Translations under genes and position numbers: made by a program
In this document: piece after piece, positions 1-8,751 of the stretch
How the letters are laid out: every line of letters begins with the position of its first letter
Position numbering within the stretch: position 1 is the first letter of the stretch
Assembly (NCBI RefSeq): GCF_003843835.1
Contig: NZ_RKQL01000005.1
Span: 124,001 to 188,000, forward strand
Source: Tibeticola sediminis
GTDB taxonomy: Bacteria > Pseudomonadota > Gammaproteobacteria > Burkholderiales > Burkholderiaceae_C
DNA: 64,000 nt
Reading direction: 5' to 3'
The notes under the pieces: generated by a model
Seen by the model: the letters and a program-made list of their open reading frames with translations, nothing else
Database searches by the model: none
What the model was told of the DNA's origin: nothing

Positions 1-35
1 CCCAACAGCCTCTCCAAAAAGTTCTCGCGGCTCAT
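1..35 (-). CDS. Start of a further restriction-locus gene (partial, possibly hsdS)
   Basis: Only the first eleven codons are in the window. They begin with an ATG whose first four bases, ATGA, contain the stop codon of the upstream nuclease gene, so the two genes are translationally coupled. The visible peptide starts [12 protein letters not shown]. From its position after hsdM and a DUF1016 gene, a specificity subunit (hsdS) or another restriction-locus gene is the natural expectation. That is inference from neighbourhood, because too little sequence is present to recognise a family. Confidence 0.4.
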   Translation of the reverse strand, partial: MSRENFLERLL

Positions 36-1072
36 GTCTGTCCTCCCTGCAATTCGCGTTCGATCTGCTCGATGCTGGGCAGGCTGTTTTGCCATTCGAT
101 GGGCATGGATTCCGGTAGCTTGAATTCGGCAATGCCCATGGGCTGGGTCTTGTCGCTCAGGGCGTATTCGGCCACCACTTTGTTTTTGCTCTTGCACAGC
201 AGCAGGCCGATGGTCGGGTTGTCGTGCTCATGGCGCAGTTGTCGGTCGACGGCGGTGAGGTAAAAGCCCAGTTGCCCCAAATGCTCGGGCTTGAACGCGC
301 CGGCCTTGAGCTCGATCACCACATAGCAGCGCAGCTTGAGGTGGTAGAACAGCAGGTCGATGAAAAACTCGTCACCGCCCACGTTGAGCAGCACTTGCCG
401 ACCCACGAAGGCAAAGCCTGCGCCCAGCTCCAGCAGGAAGTCGGTGACGTGCTCGACCAGCGCGGTTTCAATGTCGCGCTCGCTGGCTTCCTGGCCTATG
501 CCCAGAAAATCGAAGCGGTAGGGGTCTTTGAGCGATTCGCGCGCCAGGTCGGATTGCGGCTTGGGCAGACGGGCATCGAAGTTGGTGATGGCCGCGCCGC
601 TGCGCTCGAGCAAGCGGCTTTCGATGTGCATGACCAGCACGTTGCGGGACCAGTTGTGTTCGATGGCCTTGGCCGCGTACCAGCGGCGGTCTTCTGGGCT
701 CGTGAGCTTTTCCAGCAGCGCCAGATGGTGGTACCAGGGCAATTGTGCAAGCACCGCTTGCACAAATTCAGCATCGGGCCACGCTTCAGCAAAGGCCCGC
801 ATGTACTTGAGGTTACGCGGGGAAAACCCCTGCATCTCGGGGAAGGCGGTGCGCAGGTCGTGCGACAGGCGGTCGATGACCTTGGCACCCCAGCCTTGTT
901 GGGCTTGCCGTTCCAGAATGTCGCGCCCAATTTGCCAATAGAGGGTGATCAGCTCCCGGTTGACCGCCAGCGTCGCGCGTTGCTGGGCGCGGTGGATGCG
1001 GCCTTTGAGTTCGGCCAGCCAATCGGCGTAGCCTTCGGGCGCGGGGATGAGGGCAACCGGCGTGTCGGTCAT
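32..1072 (-). CDS. DUF1016 / PDDEXK nuclease domain protein (YhcG family)
   Basis: A 346-residue protein of the DUF1016 (YhcG-like) family. The N-terminal half carries the DUF1016_N helical region, with the typical stretch [11 protein letters not shown] near residues 43-53. The C-terminal half is a PD-(D/E)xK nuclease fold: the Asp of FIDLLFYH lies near residue 236 and the E-x-K of VIELKAG near residue 253, so the core catalytic residues look intact. The start ATG overlaps the hsdM stop (ATGA), and its own stop overlaps the next gene the same way, so it is a member of the hsd operon. Family members are often found with type I restriction and other defence genes. Its exact role there is not established, and DNA cleavage is inferred from the fold. 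Confidence 0.85.
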   Translation of the reverse strand: MTDTPVALIPAPEGYADWLAELKGRIHRAQQRATLAVNRELITLYWQIGRDILERQAQQGWGAKVIDRLSHDLRTAFPEMQGFSPRNLKYMRAFAEAWPDAEFVQAVLAQLPWYHHLALLEKLTSPEDRRWYAAKAIEHNWSRNVLVMHIESRLLERSGAAITNFDARLPKPQSDLARESLKDPYRFDFLGIGQEASERDIETALVEHVTDFLLELGAGFAFVGRQVLLNVGGDEFFIDLLFYHLKLRCYVVIELKAGAFKPEHLGQLGFYLTAVDRQLRHEHDNPTIGLLLCKSKNKVVAEYALSDKTQPMGIAEFKLPESMPIEWQNSLPSIEQIERELQGGQT

Positions 1073-2619
1073 TGCGCGCCTCCTTCGATTTCTTCCACGA
1101 TGGCGTCGATGGCGCGGCGCAGTTCGTCGATGCGGGCCACCGTGCGCTTGATCTCAGCGTTGAGCTGCACGATGTCCACCACCTCGCGGGTGTCTTTGGC
1201 CTCCACATAGCTGCTGACCGACAGGTTGTAGTCGTTGGCGCGGATGCGCTCCAGCGGCACGGATTGGGCAAAGTGCAGCACGTCGGCCTTGCTGTCGAAC
1301 ACGGCCATGATCTGCTCGATATGTTCATCGAGCAGCACGTTGTTGTTGGTTTCTTTCTTGAACAGGCCGCTGGCGTCGATGAACTGGGTGCGGGTGTCCG
1401 GCTTGTGTTTGGACAGCACCAGAATGTTTACCGCGATGGTGGTGCCGTAAAACAGATTGGGCGCGAGCGCGATGACGGTTTCCACATAGTTGTGGTCCAC
1501 CAGGTATTGACGGATTTTCTGCTCCGCCCCACCGCGGTAGAAGATGCCGGGAAAGCAGACGATGGCCGCGCGCCCCTTGGCCGAGAGGTAGTGGAGCGCG
1601 TGCAGCACAAAGGCGAAGTCGGCCTTGGATTTGGGCGCGAGTACGCCCGCCGGGGCGAAGCGCTCATCGTTGATCAGCGTGGGGTCGTCCGAGCCCACCC
1701 ACTTCACCGAATACGGCGGGTTGGAGACGATGGCGTCGAAGGGTTTTTCGTCGGCAAAGTGGGGTTCCAGCAAGGTGTTGCCAAGCTGGATGTTGAATTT
1801 GTCGTAGTTGACGTTGTGCAGGAACATATTCATCCGCGCCAGGTTGTAGGTGGTGTGGTTGATTTCCTGCCCGTAATAGCCGTCTTCGATCCGGTGCTCG
1901 TCGAATTGTTTTTTGGCTTGCAGCAACAGCGAGCCGGAGCCGCAGGCCGGATCGTAGATTTTGTTGACGCTGGTTTGCCCGTGCAGCGCCAAGCGCGCGA
2001 TCAGCTTGGAGACATGCTGCGGGGTGAAGAACTCGCCGCCCGATTTGCCCGCATTGGCGGCGTAGTTGGAGATGAGGAATTCATAGGCATCGCCGAACAG
2101 GTCGATGTGCGCTGCGTCGAAGGGGCCAAAGTCCAGATCGGCGACGCCTTTGAGCACGGCGGCCAGGCGAGCGTTCTTGTCTTTGACGGTGTTGCCTAGG
2201 CGGTTGCTGGTGGTGTCGAAGTCGGCAAACAGGCCCTTGATGTCCTGCTCGGACGGGTAGCCGCTGGCCGAGGCTTCGATGCTGGCAAAAATCGCGGCGA
2301 GATCGGTGTTGAGGCTTTCGTTGCTGCCGGCCTTGGCCACGACATTGACGAACAACTGGCTGGGGTAGATGAAATACCCCTTGGTCTTGATGGCGTCGTC
2401 CTTGATTTCCGGCGTGATGACGCTGTCGGGCAGCTCGGCATAGCGGAGGCTGTCGTCCCCGGCTTCCATGTAGGCGGCAAAGTTTTCGCTGATGAAGCGG
2501 TAGAACAGCGCGCCCAGCACATATTGCTTGAAGTCCCAGCCGTCCACCGCACCACGGACATCGTTGGCGATTTGCCAGATGCGGCGTTGCAGTTCGGCAC
2601 GTTGTTGAATGCTGGTCAT
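1069..2619 (-). CDS. hsdM: Type I restriction-modification DNA methyltransferase subunit HsdM
   Basis: N6-adenine DNA methyltransferase subunit of a type I restriction-modification enzyme, 516 residues from the chosen ATG at 2619. A longer frame runs upstream to 2793, but its peptide ([10 protein letters not shown]...) is unlike HsdM and crosses a G tract, while [15 protein letters not shown] matches family N-termini. The HsdM N-terminal helical domain is followed by the SAM-binding motif [11 protein letters not shown] (about residue 223) and the catalytic motif IV NPPY (about residue 298). Length is normal for the family. It heads a tightly overlapping minus-strand operon with the DUF1016 nuclease and a third gene. 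The hsdR and most of the hsdS genes are not in the window. Confidence 0.95.
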   Translation of the reverse strand: MTSIQQRAELQRRIWQIANDVRGAVDGWDFKQYVLGALFYRFISENFAAYMEAGDDSLRYAELPDSVITPEIKDDAIKTKGYFIYPSQLFVNVVAKAGSNESLNTDLAAIFASIEASASGYPSEQDIKGLFADFDTTSNRLGNTVKDKNARLAAVLKGVADLDFGPFDAAHIDLFGDAYEFLISNYAANAGKSGGEFFTPQHVSKLIARLALHGQTSVNKIYDPACGSGSLLLQAKKQFDEHRIEDGYYGQEINHTTYNLARMNMFLHNVNYDKFNIQLGNTLLEPHFADEKPFDAIVSNPPYSVKWVGSDDPTLINDERFAPAGVLAPKSKADFAFVLHALHYLSAKGRAAIVCFPGIFYRGGAEQKIRQYLVDHNYVETVIALAPNLFYGTTIAVNILVLSKHKPDTRTQFIDASGLFKKETNNNVLLDEHIEQIMAVFDSKADVLHFAQSVPLERIRANDYNLSVSSYVEAKDTREVVDIVQLNAEIKRTVARIDELRRAIDAIVEEIEGGAQ

Positions 2620-2674
2620 GAAGGGTTCCCTGCGGTTTTTTTGGGATCGGTTCGGGGACTGAACGGGCGGGTTG

Positions 2675-2698
2675 CACCCGGCGCGACGGCGCCGGGTG
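2675..2698. repeat. GC-rich hairpin upstream of hsdM
   Basis: A ten-base-pair perfect stem (CACCCGGCGC / GCGCCGGGTG) with a GACG loop lies about 55 bp before the hsdM start. It has no T-run on either side, so it is not an obvious terminator. It may affect hsdM leader RNA structure, but function is unknown. Confidence 0.5.
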
Positions 2699-2778
2699 GG
2701 GCGAAGCCACATTTTGGCGTACGAAGTCAGGCGCGCAGCAGCTCGGGACTGCGGCGGGCAGGCACACCAAGGCCGCTC

Positions 2779-2789
2779 GGGGGGGGGGG
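2779..2789. repeat. Homopolymeric G tract (11 G)
   Basis: An uninterrupted run of eleven G lies between the tRNA-Ser and hsdM, about 160 bp before the hsdM start codon. Runs of this length are prone to slipped-strand length change. It lies outside the likely hsdM coding region. Confidence 0.7.
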
Positions 2790-2866
2790 ACAATCAGCGG
2801 ATGGGGCGTTTCGACGCGACGGTTCAAAGGAGTCGCCCGAGGCGGGCGCGAACCGGGAAGCAAGGC

Positions 2867-2954
2867 TGGCGGAGACGGTGAGATTCGAACTCACGGACGG
2901 TTGCCCGTCGGCGGTTTTCAAGACCGCTGGATTAAACCACTCTCCCACGTCTCC
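2867..2954 (-). tRNA. tRNA-Ser (anticodon UGA)
   Basis: An 88-nt class II tRNA on the minus strand, with encoded CCA at 2867-2869. The acceptor stem GGAGACG pairs with CGTCTCC, and the anticodon loop reads CTTGAAA, giving UGA, which decodes UCN serine codons. The long variable arm of serine tRNAs is present, and the T-loop GTTCGAATC is canonical. The gene's 3' end faces the restriction-modification locus. Confidence 0.97.
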
Positions 2955-3017
2955 GAAGGCTCGCATTCTACCGAGGCCGCGCTATGCTCGGGCCCGGTAT
3001 CCGCATGGAGCACGACG

Positions 3018-3404
3018 ATGGATGAGGCACGGAACGCCAAGGATTTCGGGGTGGTCTGGACCACCTTGCCCGAAGAGGCGCAAGCACGCGCTTTGGCGCG
3101 CGCGATCGTCGAGGCCGGGCTCGGGGCTTGCGTGCAGCGGCAGGCGGTGCGCAGCACCTATCTTTGGCAGGGCGCGCTGTGCGACGAGGCCGAGTGGCTG
3201 CTGAGCATCAAGACGGTGCGCGCCAATTTCGAGCCGCTGGCGCGCTTCATCCGCGACCACCACCCCTACACGGTGCCGGAAATCGTGATGCTGCCCTGGG
3301 CGGCCAGCACGCCCGATTACGCGCAGTGGGTGCTCGAGACAACGCGGCGCGCGGAGCTGCCCGCAGCGAATGCGGGCAGCGGCGGGGCAAGCCATGACTC
3401 CTAA
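3018..3404 (+). CDS. cutA: CutA1 divalent-cation tolerance protein
   Basis: A 128-residue protein of the CutA1 family, small trimeric cytosolic proteins linked to divalent metal tolerance. Recognisable features are the N-terminal strand VVWTTLPEEAQARALARAIVEAGLGACVQ and, near residues 80-90, the family hallmark HHPYTVPEIV. The C-terminal tail is about 15 residues longer than usual and ends in a Gly/Ser-rich segment. The ATG at 3018 was chosen because the frame upstream overlaps the tRNA gene. The gene stands alone between the tRNA and a convergent ABC transporter operon. Biochemical function of CutA is poorly defined in bacteria generally. Confidence 0.92.
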   Translation: MDEARNAKDFGVVWTTLPEEAQARALARAIVEAGLGACVQRQAVRSTYLWQGALCDEAEWLLSIKTVRANFEPLARFIRDHHPYTVPEIVMLPWAASTPDYAQWVLETTRRAELPAANAGSGGASHDS

Positions 3405-3502
3405 AACAGGAGCGGCAGAGCGGGAATTGACGCTGGCATTCGGCTGAAAACTTCAAAAATGCTCTGGCTGGGGCCGACCGCGGGCATTCGGCACCAGAGC
3501 CC

Positions 3503-4270
3503 TCAATGCCCCTGCGAACCGCGGTGTGCCCAGGCGGTGGTGCGCTTTTCGATGACGGCGAAGAGTTCATACATCGCCATCGCCATCACGCCGACGACGA
3601 GCAGGCCGGCGAAGGCCAGGCCCATTTGCATCGCCGAGCCGGCGGAGATCAGCAGGTAGCCGATGCCTTCGTTGGCGGCGGTCATTTCCGACACCGTGGT
3701 GCCGACGAAGGCCAGGGTGATCGCCACCTTGAGCGAGCCGTAAAAGTACGGCATCGAGCGCGGCAAGCCGACCTTCATCAGCACATCCCAGCGTCGCGCG
3801 CCCAGAACCCGCAGCACGTCTTCCAGTTCGGGCTCGAGCGTGGCCAGCCCGGTGGCGATGTTGACCATGATGGGAAAGAAGCTGATGAGAAAGGCGGTCA
3901 GCACTGCGGGCCCCACGCCGATGCCGAACCACACCACCAGGATCGGCACGAACGCCGCCTTGGGCAGCGCGTTGAAGCCGGTCATGAGCGGGTAGACCGC
4001 GGCATACGCCAGCCGCGAGCTGCCCAGCATAAAGCCCAGCAGCACCCCCACCACGATGGCGATGCCAAAGCCGGCCATCGTCACCCAGAAGGTGCGCCAG
4101 GCGTGGCCGGCGATGATGGTTTTGAACTCCCAGAACTGGTTCCAGATGCGCGCCGGGCTCGGGAACACGAATTCGGACACGTCGAACACCGTGCACACCA
4201 GCTGCCACAGCGCGACCAGCGCCACCAGCAGCAGCCAAGGCGCCCAGCGTTCGAGGGGTTTGGCGTTCAT
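3503..4270 (-). CDS. ABC transporter permease (SsuC/TauC type)
   Basis: Inner-membrane permease of 255 residues in the BPD_transp_1 family as found in nitrate/sulfonate/taurine-type importers. About six membrane segments are visible, the first at residues 12-30 (LLLVALVALWQLVCTVF). The EAA-like cytoplasmic loop, which contacts the ATPase, lies around residues 150-170 (VLRVLGARRWDVLMKVGLP). It is the last gene of a three-gene unit: binding protein, ATPase, permease. Thirteen bases separate it from the ATPase gene. The substrate cannot be read from the sequence. Location next to a ureide-degradation operon makes a nitrogenous organic compound plausible, but that is inference. Confidence 0.9.
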   Translation of the reverse strand: MNAKPLERWAPWLLLVALVALWQLVCTVFDVSEFVFPSPARIWNQFWEFKTIIAGHAWRTFWVTMAGFGIAIVVGVLLGFMLGSSRLAYAAVYPLMTGFNALPKAAFVPILVVWFGIGVGPAVLTAFLISFFPIMVNIATGLATLEPELEDVLRVLGARRWDVLMKVGLPRSMPYFYGSLKVAITLAFVGTTVSEMTAANEGIGYLLISAGSAMQMGLAFAGLLVVGVMAMAMYELFAVIEKRTTAWAHRGSQGH

Positions 4271-4283
4271 CGGTCAGGGTTCC

Positions 4284-5162
4284 TCATTGGGGCAGGGCGG
4301 GTGCGTCGGGGCGGCGCAGGGCGCCGATGTGGCCGCGCAGCTCGTGCACGATGTCGGTGAAAGCGGTGCTGTAGGTGGTTTCGAGGTCGCGCGGGCGCGG
4401 CAGGTGGATTTCGCGGCGCACCACGAAGCGGCCGGGGCTCTTGCTCATGACGTAGACGGTGTCGGCAAGAAAGACCGACTCGCGCAGGTCGTGCGTGACG
4501 AGAATCACGTTGAAGCGCTGTTCCGTCCAGAGGTCGCGCAGGATGCACCAGAGTTCTTCGCGGGTGAACGCGTCGAGCGCGCCGAAGGGCTCGTCGAGCA
4601 GCAGCATCTTGGGCTCGTGGATGAGCGCGCGGCAGATGCTTGCGCGCTGCTGCATGCCGCCCGAGAGCTGCCAGGGGAATTTGTCCTCGTAACCGGCGAG
4701 CCCCACCTTTTGCAGCAGCGCGCGTGCGCGGGCTTCGTATTCGGGCCGCCGTGCCTTGAACTGGCTGCGGTGCGGTTCCACGATTTCGAGCGGCAGCAGC
4801 ACGTTGTCCACCGTCGTGCGCCAAGGCAGCAGCGAGGGTGCCTGAAACGCCATGCCCGAGATCTTCAGCGGCCCGGTGACCGGCGCGCCGTCGATGCGGA
4901 TGCTGCCGCGCGACGGGCGCTTGAGGCCCGTGGCGAGCTTCATGAAGGTCGACTTGCCGCAGCCCGAAGGCCCCACGATGGCGATGAATTCGCCGCGGCG
5001 CACCGTGAGGTCGATGGACTCCACCGCGAAATGGTTTTGCGCGAGCAGTTCGTCGTTGTAGGCCAGCCAGACGTCGCGGAACTCGACGAAAGGCTCGGCG
5101 TGGAGCTTGGCGTGCGGATCGGCGGCGCTCATGGCGGGCGTCAGCGGCTCAGGCGGGTTCAC
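4284..5162 (-). CDS. ABC transporter ATP-binding protein (SsuB/TauB type)
   Basis: The 292-residue ATPase subunit of the same importer. Walker A GPSGCGKST is near residue 62, the signature LSGGMQQR near residue 163 and Walker B LLLDEPFGALD near residue 185, followed by the H-loop VTHDLRES. The chosen start is a GTG that overlaps the stop of the binding-protein gene (GTGA), suggesting translational coupling. An internal ATG at 5132 would remove ten non-conserved residues and is an alternative. Order and spacing with the binding protein and permease show one transcription unit. The family energises uptake of sulfonates, nitrate, thiamine precursors and other small molecules. Confidence 0.93.
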   Translation of the reverse strand: MNPPEPLTPAMSAADPHAKLHAEPFVEFRDVWLAYNDELLAQNHFAVESIDLTVRRGEFIAIVGPSGCGKSTFMKLATGLKRPSRGSIRIDGAPVTGPLKISGMAFQAPSLLPWRTTVDNVLLPLEIVEPHRSQFKARRPEYEARARALLQKVGLAGYEDKFPWQLSGGMQQRASICRALIHEPKMLLLDEPFGALDAFTREELWCILRDLWTEQRFNVILVTHDLRESVFLADTVYVMSKSPGRFVVRREIHLPRPRDLETTYSTAFTDIVHELRGHIGALRRPDAPALPQ

Positions 5163-6196
5163 TTGCGCGCGGGCGGCAGCACGTTGAGTTCGGCGGCGCT
5201 GGGCAGAAAGCTCGGATTCCAGACCGCGTCGGGGTTCACGCGGGTCTTGGTGTTGAACGCATCCGACACCTGAGACGCCATCAAGGCCAGGCGCGAAGGC
5301 ACCACGCGGCCAAAGCCTTCGGCGCGCGCGTCGGGGCTGGCGATCACGCTGTCGATGGCCAGGCGCAGGCGGCGTTTTTCCAGCTCCACGTTGATGATGC
5401 CGTCGCGCTGCTTGACGTATTCGATCGCCGCGTCGGGGTTGGCCATGACCTCCTTGGCGCCGCGGGCAAAGGCCTTCAGGAAGGCGCGCACGGCCTCGGG
5501 GTGCTCCTTGATCATCTTCGGCGTGGCGATGATGGCGTTGCCGTAGAGCTTCACGCCGTAGTCGGCGTAGGGGAACAGCACCACGTCCGACGCTTGAGCG
5601 CCGCGCGCTTCGAGGTTGAGCAGCGAGGTGAACGAAAAGCCCGTGATCGCGTCCACGTCACCGCGCACCAGCATGGTTTCGCGCAGCGGCGGGTCCATCG
5701 ACACCCAGGTCACGTTGCTCACGCCATTGGCCTTGGCAAAGATCGGGAACGCGCGCCGACCCGCGTCGAACACCGGGGCGCCGAGCTTCTTGCCCGAGAG
5801 ATCGGCGGGCTTGCTGATGCCCGACTTCTTGAGCGCCATCACCGCCGCGGGCGTGTTGTTGTAGACCATCATCACCGCCACCGGCTTGTTCGGCGCGTCG
5901 GGGTTATTGGCGTGGAATTCCATGAGGGCTGCGAGGTCGGCAAAGCCCATGTCGTAGGTGCCCGAGGCGACGCGGGTGACTGCCCCGCCCGAGCCATTGC
6001 CCGCGTCGACGCTGACGTCGAGCTTGGCCTCCTTGAAATACCCCTTGGCCAGCGGCGTGAGGAACAAGGCCGAAGGCCCCTCGAAGCGCCAGTCGAGCTG
6101 GAACTTGATCGGCGTGCTTTGCTGCGCCTGTGCGCCCCCGAGGGCAGCGCCCAGCGTCAGCGCGGCGGCAAATTGCAAGAGATGTCGTTTGTTCAT
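5159..6196 (-). CDS. ABC transporter substrate-binding protein (NMT1/THI5-like)
   Basis: Periplasmic binding protein of 345 residues. It has a clear signal peptide (MNKRHLLQFAAALTLGAALGGAQA, cut before QQ) and the NMT1/THI5-like fold signature KFQLDWRFEGP followed by FLTPLAKGYFKEAKLDV. The start at 6196 is preceded by GGAG at a suitable distance. The frame continues upstream without stop but encodes no recognisable protein there. It is the first gene of the importer operon. Relatives bind formylaminopyrimidine, sulfonates, nitrate or other ligands. No thiamine riboswitch is evident in the 212-bp leader, which weakens a thiamine-precursor role. Confidence 0.92.
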   Translation of the reverse strand: MNKRHLLQFAAALTLGAALGGAQAQQSTPIKFQLDWRFEGPSALFLTPLAKGYFKEAKLDVSVDAGNGSGGAVTRVASGTYDMGFADLAALMEFHANNPDAPNKPVAVMMVYNNTPAAVMALKKSGISKPADLSGKKLGAPVFDAGRRAFPIFAKANGVSNVTWVSMDPPLRETMLVRGDVDAITGFSFTSLLNLEARGAQASDVVLFPYADYGVKLYGNAIIATPKMIKEHPEAVRAFLKAFARGAKEVMANPDAAIEYVKQRDGIINVELEKRRLRLAIDSVIASPDARAEGFGRVVPSRLALMASQVSDAFNTKTRVNPDAVWNPSFLPSAAELNVLPPARK

Positions 6197-6408
6197 GGTG
6201 CGCTCCGAAAATAAACCCAGATGTTGATGCGGCGTCGCCGGGGCAGCGCGGGCTGGGGCGAGGACAAGCAAGCCGTGTGCCCGACCACGCCCCGAGCCGT
6301 TCCCGGTCACCCGCTTGCGCCACTTGCGTCGCTTCGGCGCCGGCGGTGCCGCTCGCCCGCCCGATTGTGATCGCTCGGGCCGCTGCGCGACCCCGAGGGG
6401 AAACCCGA

Positions 6409-8718
6409 TCAAGCCCCGGCGCGCAGCCCCGAGGCCGCCGCGACCGCCGTCATGTTGAGCACGCGTCGCACCGTGGCCGCAGGCGTGAGGATGTGGGCCG
6501 CGCCCGCCACCCCCATGAGGATCGGGCCGACCGTCACGCCCCCGCTGCTCGTCGTCTTGAGCACGTTGTAGAGGATGTTGGCCGCGTCCAAATTGGGGCA
6601 GATCAGCAGATTGGCCGCACCGTGCAGGGTCGCATCGGCGAGGTATTGGCTGCGGATGTCCTCTTTCAGTGCGGCATCGCCGTGCAGCTCGCCGTCGCAC
6701 TCGATTTCGGGATGAGCCGCGACAAACAGGTTGCGCGCATCGCGCATTTTGCGTGCCGAGGCGCGCTTGGACGAGCCATAGCTCGAATGCGACAGGAAGG
6801 CCACTTTGGGCGGCAAGCCAAAGCGCTGCACCTCCTGGGTGGCCATCCAGGCGATTTCGGCCAACTGTTCGGCCGTGGGGTCCTCGTTGACGTAGGTGTC
6901 GGTGATGAACAGCGGGCCTTGCTCGGTCATGAGCGCGTTGAGCGCGGCGTAATTGGCGCAACCCGCCTTGCGGCCCAGCACGCTGTCGATGCGCTCGAGA
7001 TGCGTGACGTAGCTGCCCACGAGGCCGCAGATCAGCGCGTCGGCATCACCGAGCGAGATCATCAGCGAGCCAATCAGCGTGTTCGAGCGCCGCACACCCG
7101 CCTTGGCGCCCTCGGGCGTCACACCGTTGCGCGCCTGCAGTTGGTGGTACCGCTCCCAGTACTGGCGGAAACGCGGATCGTCCTCGGGGTTGACGTTGTC
7201 CACATCGCGGCCCAGCTTGAGCCGCAGCCCCGCCTTGGCGATGCGCGCCTCGATCACCGCGGGCCGGCCGATCAGGATCGGGAAGGCCAGGTCCTCGTCG
7301 ATGGCCATCTGCGCCGCGCGCAGCACGCGCTCGTCCTCGCCGTCGGCATAGGCCACGCGCTTGGCGCCGTGCGGGACGGCCTTCGCGGCGTTGAAGATCG
7401 GCCGCATGAGGATGCCGGTTTGCGTCACGAAGCGCGTGAGGCTTTGACGGTAGGCTTCCAGATCGGCGATGGGTCGCGTTGCCACGCCCGACTCGGCCGC
7501 GGCCTGGGCGACGGCGGGCGCGATGCGCAGAATCAAGCGCGAATCGAAGGGCTTGGGAATCAGGTAATCGGGCCCGAAGACGAGTTCCTGGCCCACGTAG
7601 GCGGCGGCGACTTCGTCGCTGGTCTCGCTCTTGGCCAGCGCGGCGATTTCCCGCACGCAGGCGAGCTTCATCGATTCGGTGATGCGCGTCGCGCCGCAGT
7701 CGAGCGCGCCGCGGAAGATGTAGGGGAAGCACAGGACGTTGTTGACCTGGTTCGGGTAGTCCGAGCGGCCGGTGGCGATGATGCAGTCGGGGCGCGCTGC
7801 CTTGGCGAGCTCGGGCCGGATTTCGGGCTCCGGGTTGGCCAGCGCCAGGATGATGGGTTGCGCCGCCATGGTTTTCACCATGTCGGGGGTGAGCACGCCG
7901 GCGGTCGAGCAGCCGAGGAACACGTCGGCGTCGCGCACCGCATCGGCCAGCGTGCGCAAATCGGTTTTTTGCGCGTAGCGGGCCTTGGATTCGTCGTAGC
8001 CGCCCGGCCGGCCTTCGTAGATCACGCCCTTGGAGTCGCAGACGAAGATGTGCTCGCGCCGCACACCGAGCTCGACCATCAGGTCCAGACAGGCCAGCGC
8101 TGCGGCACCCGCGCCCGACACCGCGACGCGCACGTCCTGGATGCGCTTGCCCACGAGTTCCAGCCCGTTGAGCAGCGCCGCCGAGGAGATGATGGCCGTG
8201 CCGTGCTGGTCGTCGTGGAACACGGGAATGTTCATGCGCTCGCGCAGCTTCTTCTCGATGTAGAAGCACTCGGGCGCTTTGATGTCCTCGAGGTTCACGC
8301 CGCCGAGCGTGGGTTCGAGCGCCGCGATGATGTCGACCAGCTTGTCGGGGTCGTTCTCGGCGAGTTCGATGTCGAACACGTCGATGCCGGCGAACTTCTT
8401 GAACAGACAGCCCTTGCCCTCCATCACCGGCTTGCCCGCCAGCGGCCCGATGTTGCCCAGGCCCAGCACCGCGGTGCCGTTGGTGATGACGCCCACCAGG
8501 TTGCCGCGCGAGGTGTATTCGGCCGCCAGAGCGGGGTTGGCCTGAATGTCGAGGCAGGGGTAGGCCACGCCGGGGGAATAGGCCAGCGACAAATCGCGCT
8601 GGTTCGACAGGGCTTTGGTCGGTTGCACCGAAATCTTGCCGCGCACCGGCAGGCGGTGGTATTCGCGCGCCGCATCGCGCAGCGCTTGTTCGGCAGGGGA
8701 GAGGTTTTCTTGGCTCAT
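6409..8718 (-). CDS. maeB: NADP-dependent malic enzyme with phosphotransacetylase-like domain
   Basis: Oxidative decarboxylation of malate to pyruvate with production of NADPH. The 769 residues are the normal length of the large MaeB form. The N-terminal malic domain has [14 protein letters not shown] near residues 42-55 and the metal/substrate region [12 protein letters not shown] near 160. The NAD(P)-binding domain carries [11 protein letters not shown]. The C-terminal third (from about residue 430) is the phosphate acetyl/butyryltransferase-like domain, which in this family is generally regulatory and binds acetyl-CoA. A good ribosome site (AGGAGA) precedes the ATG. It sits 33 bp after the M20 hydrolase gene on the same strand and may be co-transcribed with the ureide operon. 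MaeB could turn C4 acid from purine breakdown to pyruvate, but this is inferred. Confidence 0.96.
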   Translation of the reverse strand: MSQENLSPAEQALRDAAREYHRLPVRGKISVQPTKALSNQRDLSLAYSPGVAYPCLDIQANPALAAEYTSRGNLVGVITNGTAVLGLGNIGPLAGKPVMEGKGCLFKKFAGIDVFDIELAENDPDKLVDIIAALEPTLGGVNLEDIKAPECFYIEKKLRERMNIPVFHDDQHGTAIISSAALLNGLELVGKRIQDVRVAVSGAGAAALACLDLMVELGVRREHIFVCDSKGVIYEGRPGGYDESKARYAQKTDLRTLADAVRDADVFLGCSTAGVLTPDMVKTMAAQPIILALANPEPEIRPELAKAARPDCIIATGRSDYPNQVNNVLCFPYIFRGALDCGATRITESMKLACVREIAALAKSETSDEVAAAYVGQELVFGPDYLIPKPFDSRLILRIAPAVAQAAAESGVATRPIADLEAYRQSLTRFVTQTGILMRPIFNAAKAVPHGAKRVAYADGEDERVLRAAQMAIDEDLAFPILIGRPAVIEARIAKAGLRLKLGRDVDNVNPEDDPRFRQYWERYHQLQARNGVTPEGAKAGVRRSNTLIGSLMISLGDADALICGLVGSYVTHLERIDSVLGRKAGCANYAALNALMTEQGPLFITDTYVNEDPTAEQLAEIAWMATQEVQRFGLPPKVAFLSHSSYGSSKRASARKMRDARNLFVAAHPEIECDGELHGDAALKEDIRSQYLADATLHGAANLLICPNLDAANILYNVLKTTSSGGVTVGPILMGVAGAAHILTPAATVRRVLNMTAVAAASGLRAGA

Positions 8719-8751
8719 GGGGTCTCCTGGGACGGTTTCCTGGGGGGTTTT

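Noticed and set aside
2727-2966. A small minus-strand frame over the tRNA-Ser
   Set aside because: It is the translation of the tRNA itself; the tRNA structure is complete.
6197-6408. A thiamine riboswitch before the NMT1/THI5-like binding protein
   Set aside because: The leader lacks the conserved CTGAGA and the second conserved region of that riboswitch.
6197-6961. An N-terminal extension of the NMT1-like protein by the open frame upstream
   Set aside because: A perfect signal peptide starts at 6196; an internal signal peptide after 255 residues makes no sense, and the extension is the shadow of maeB.
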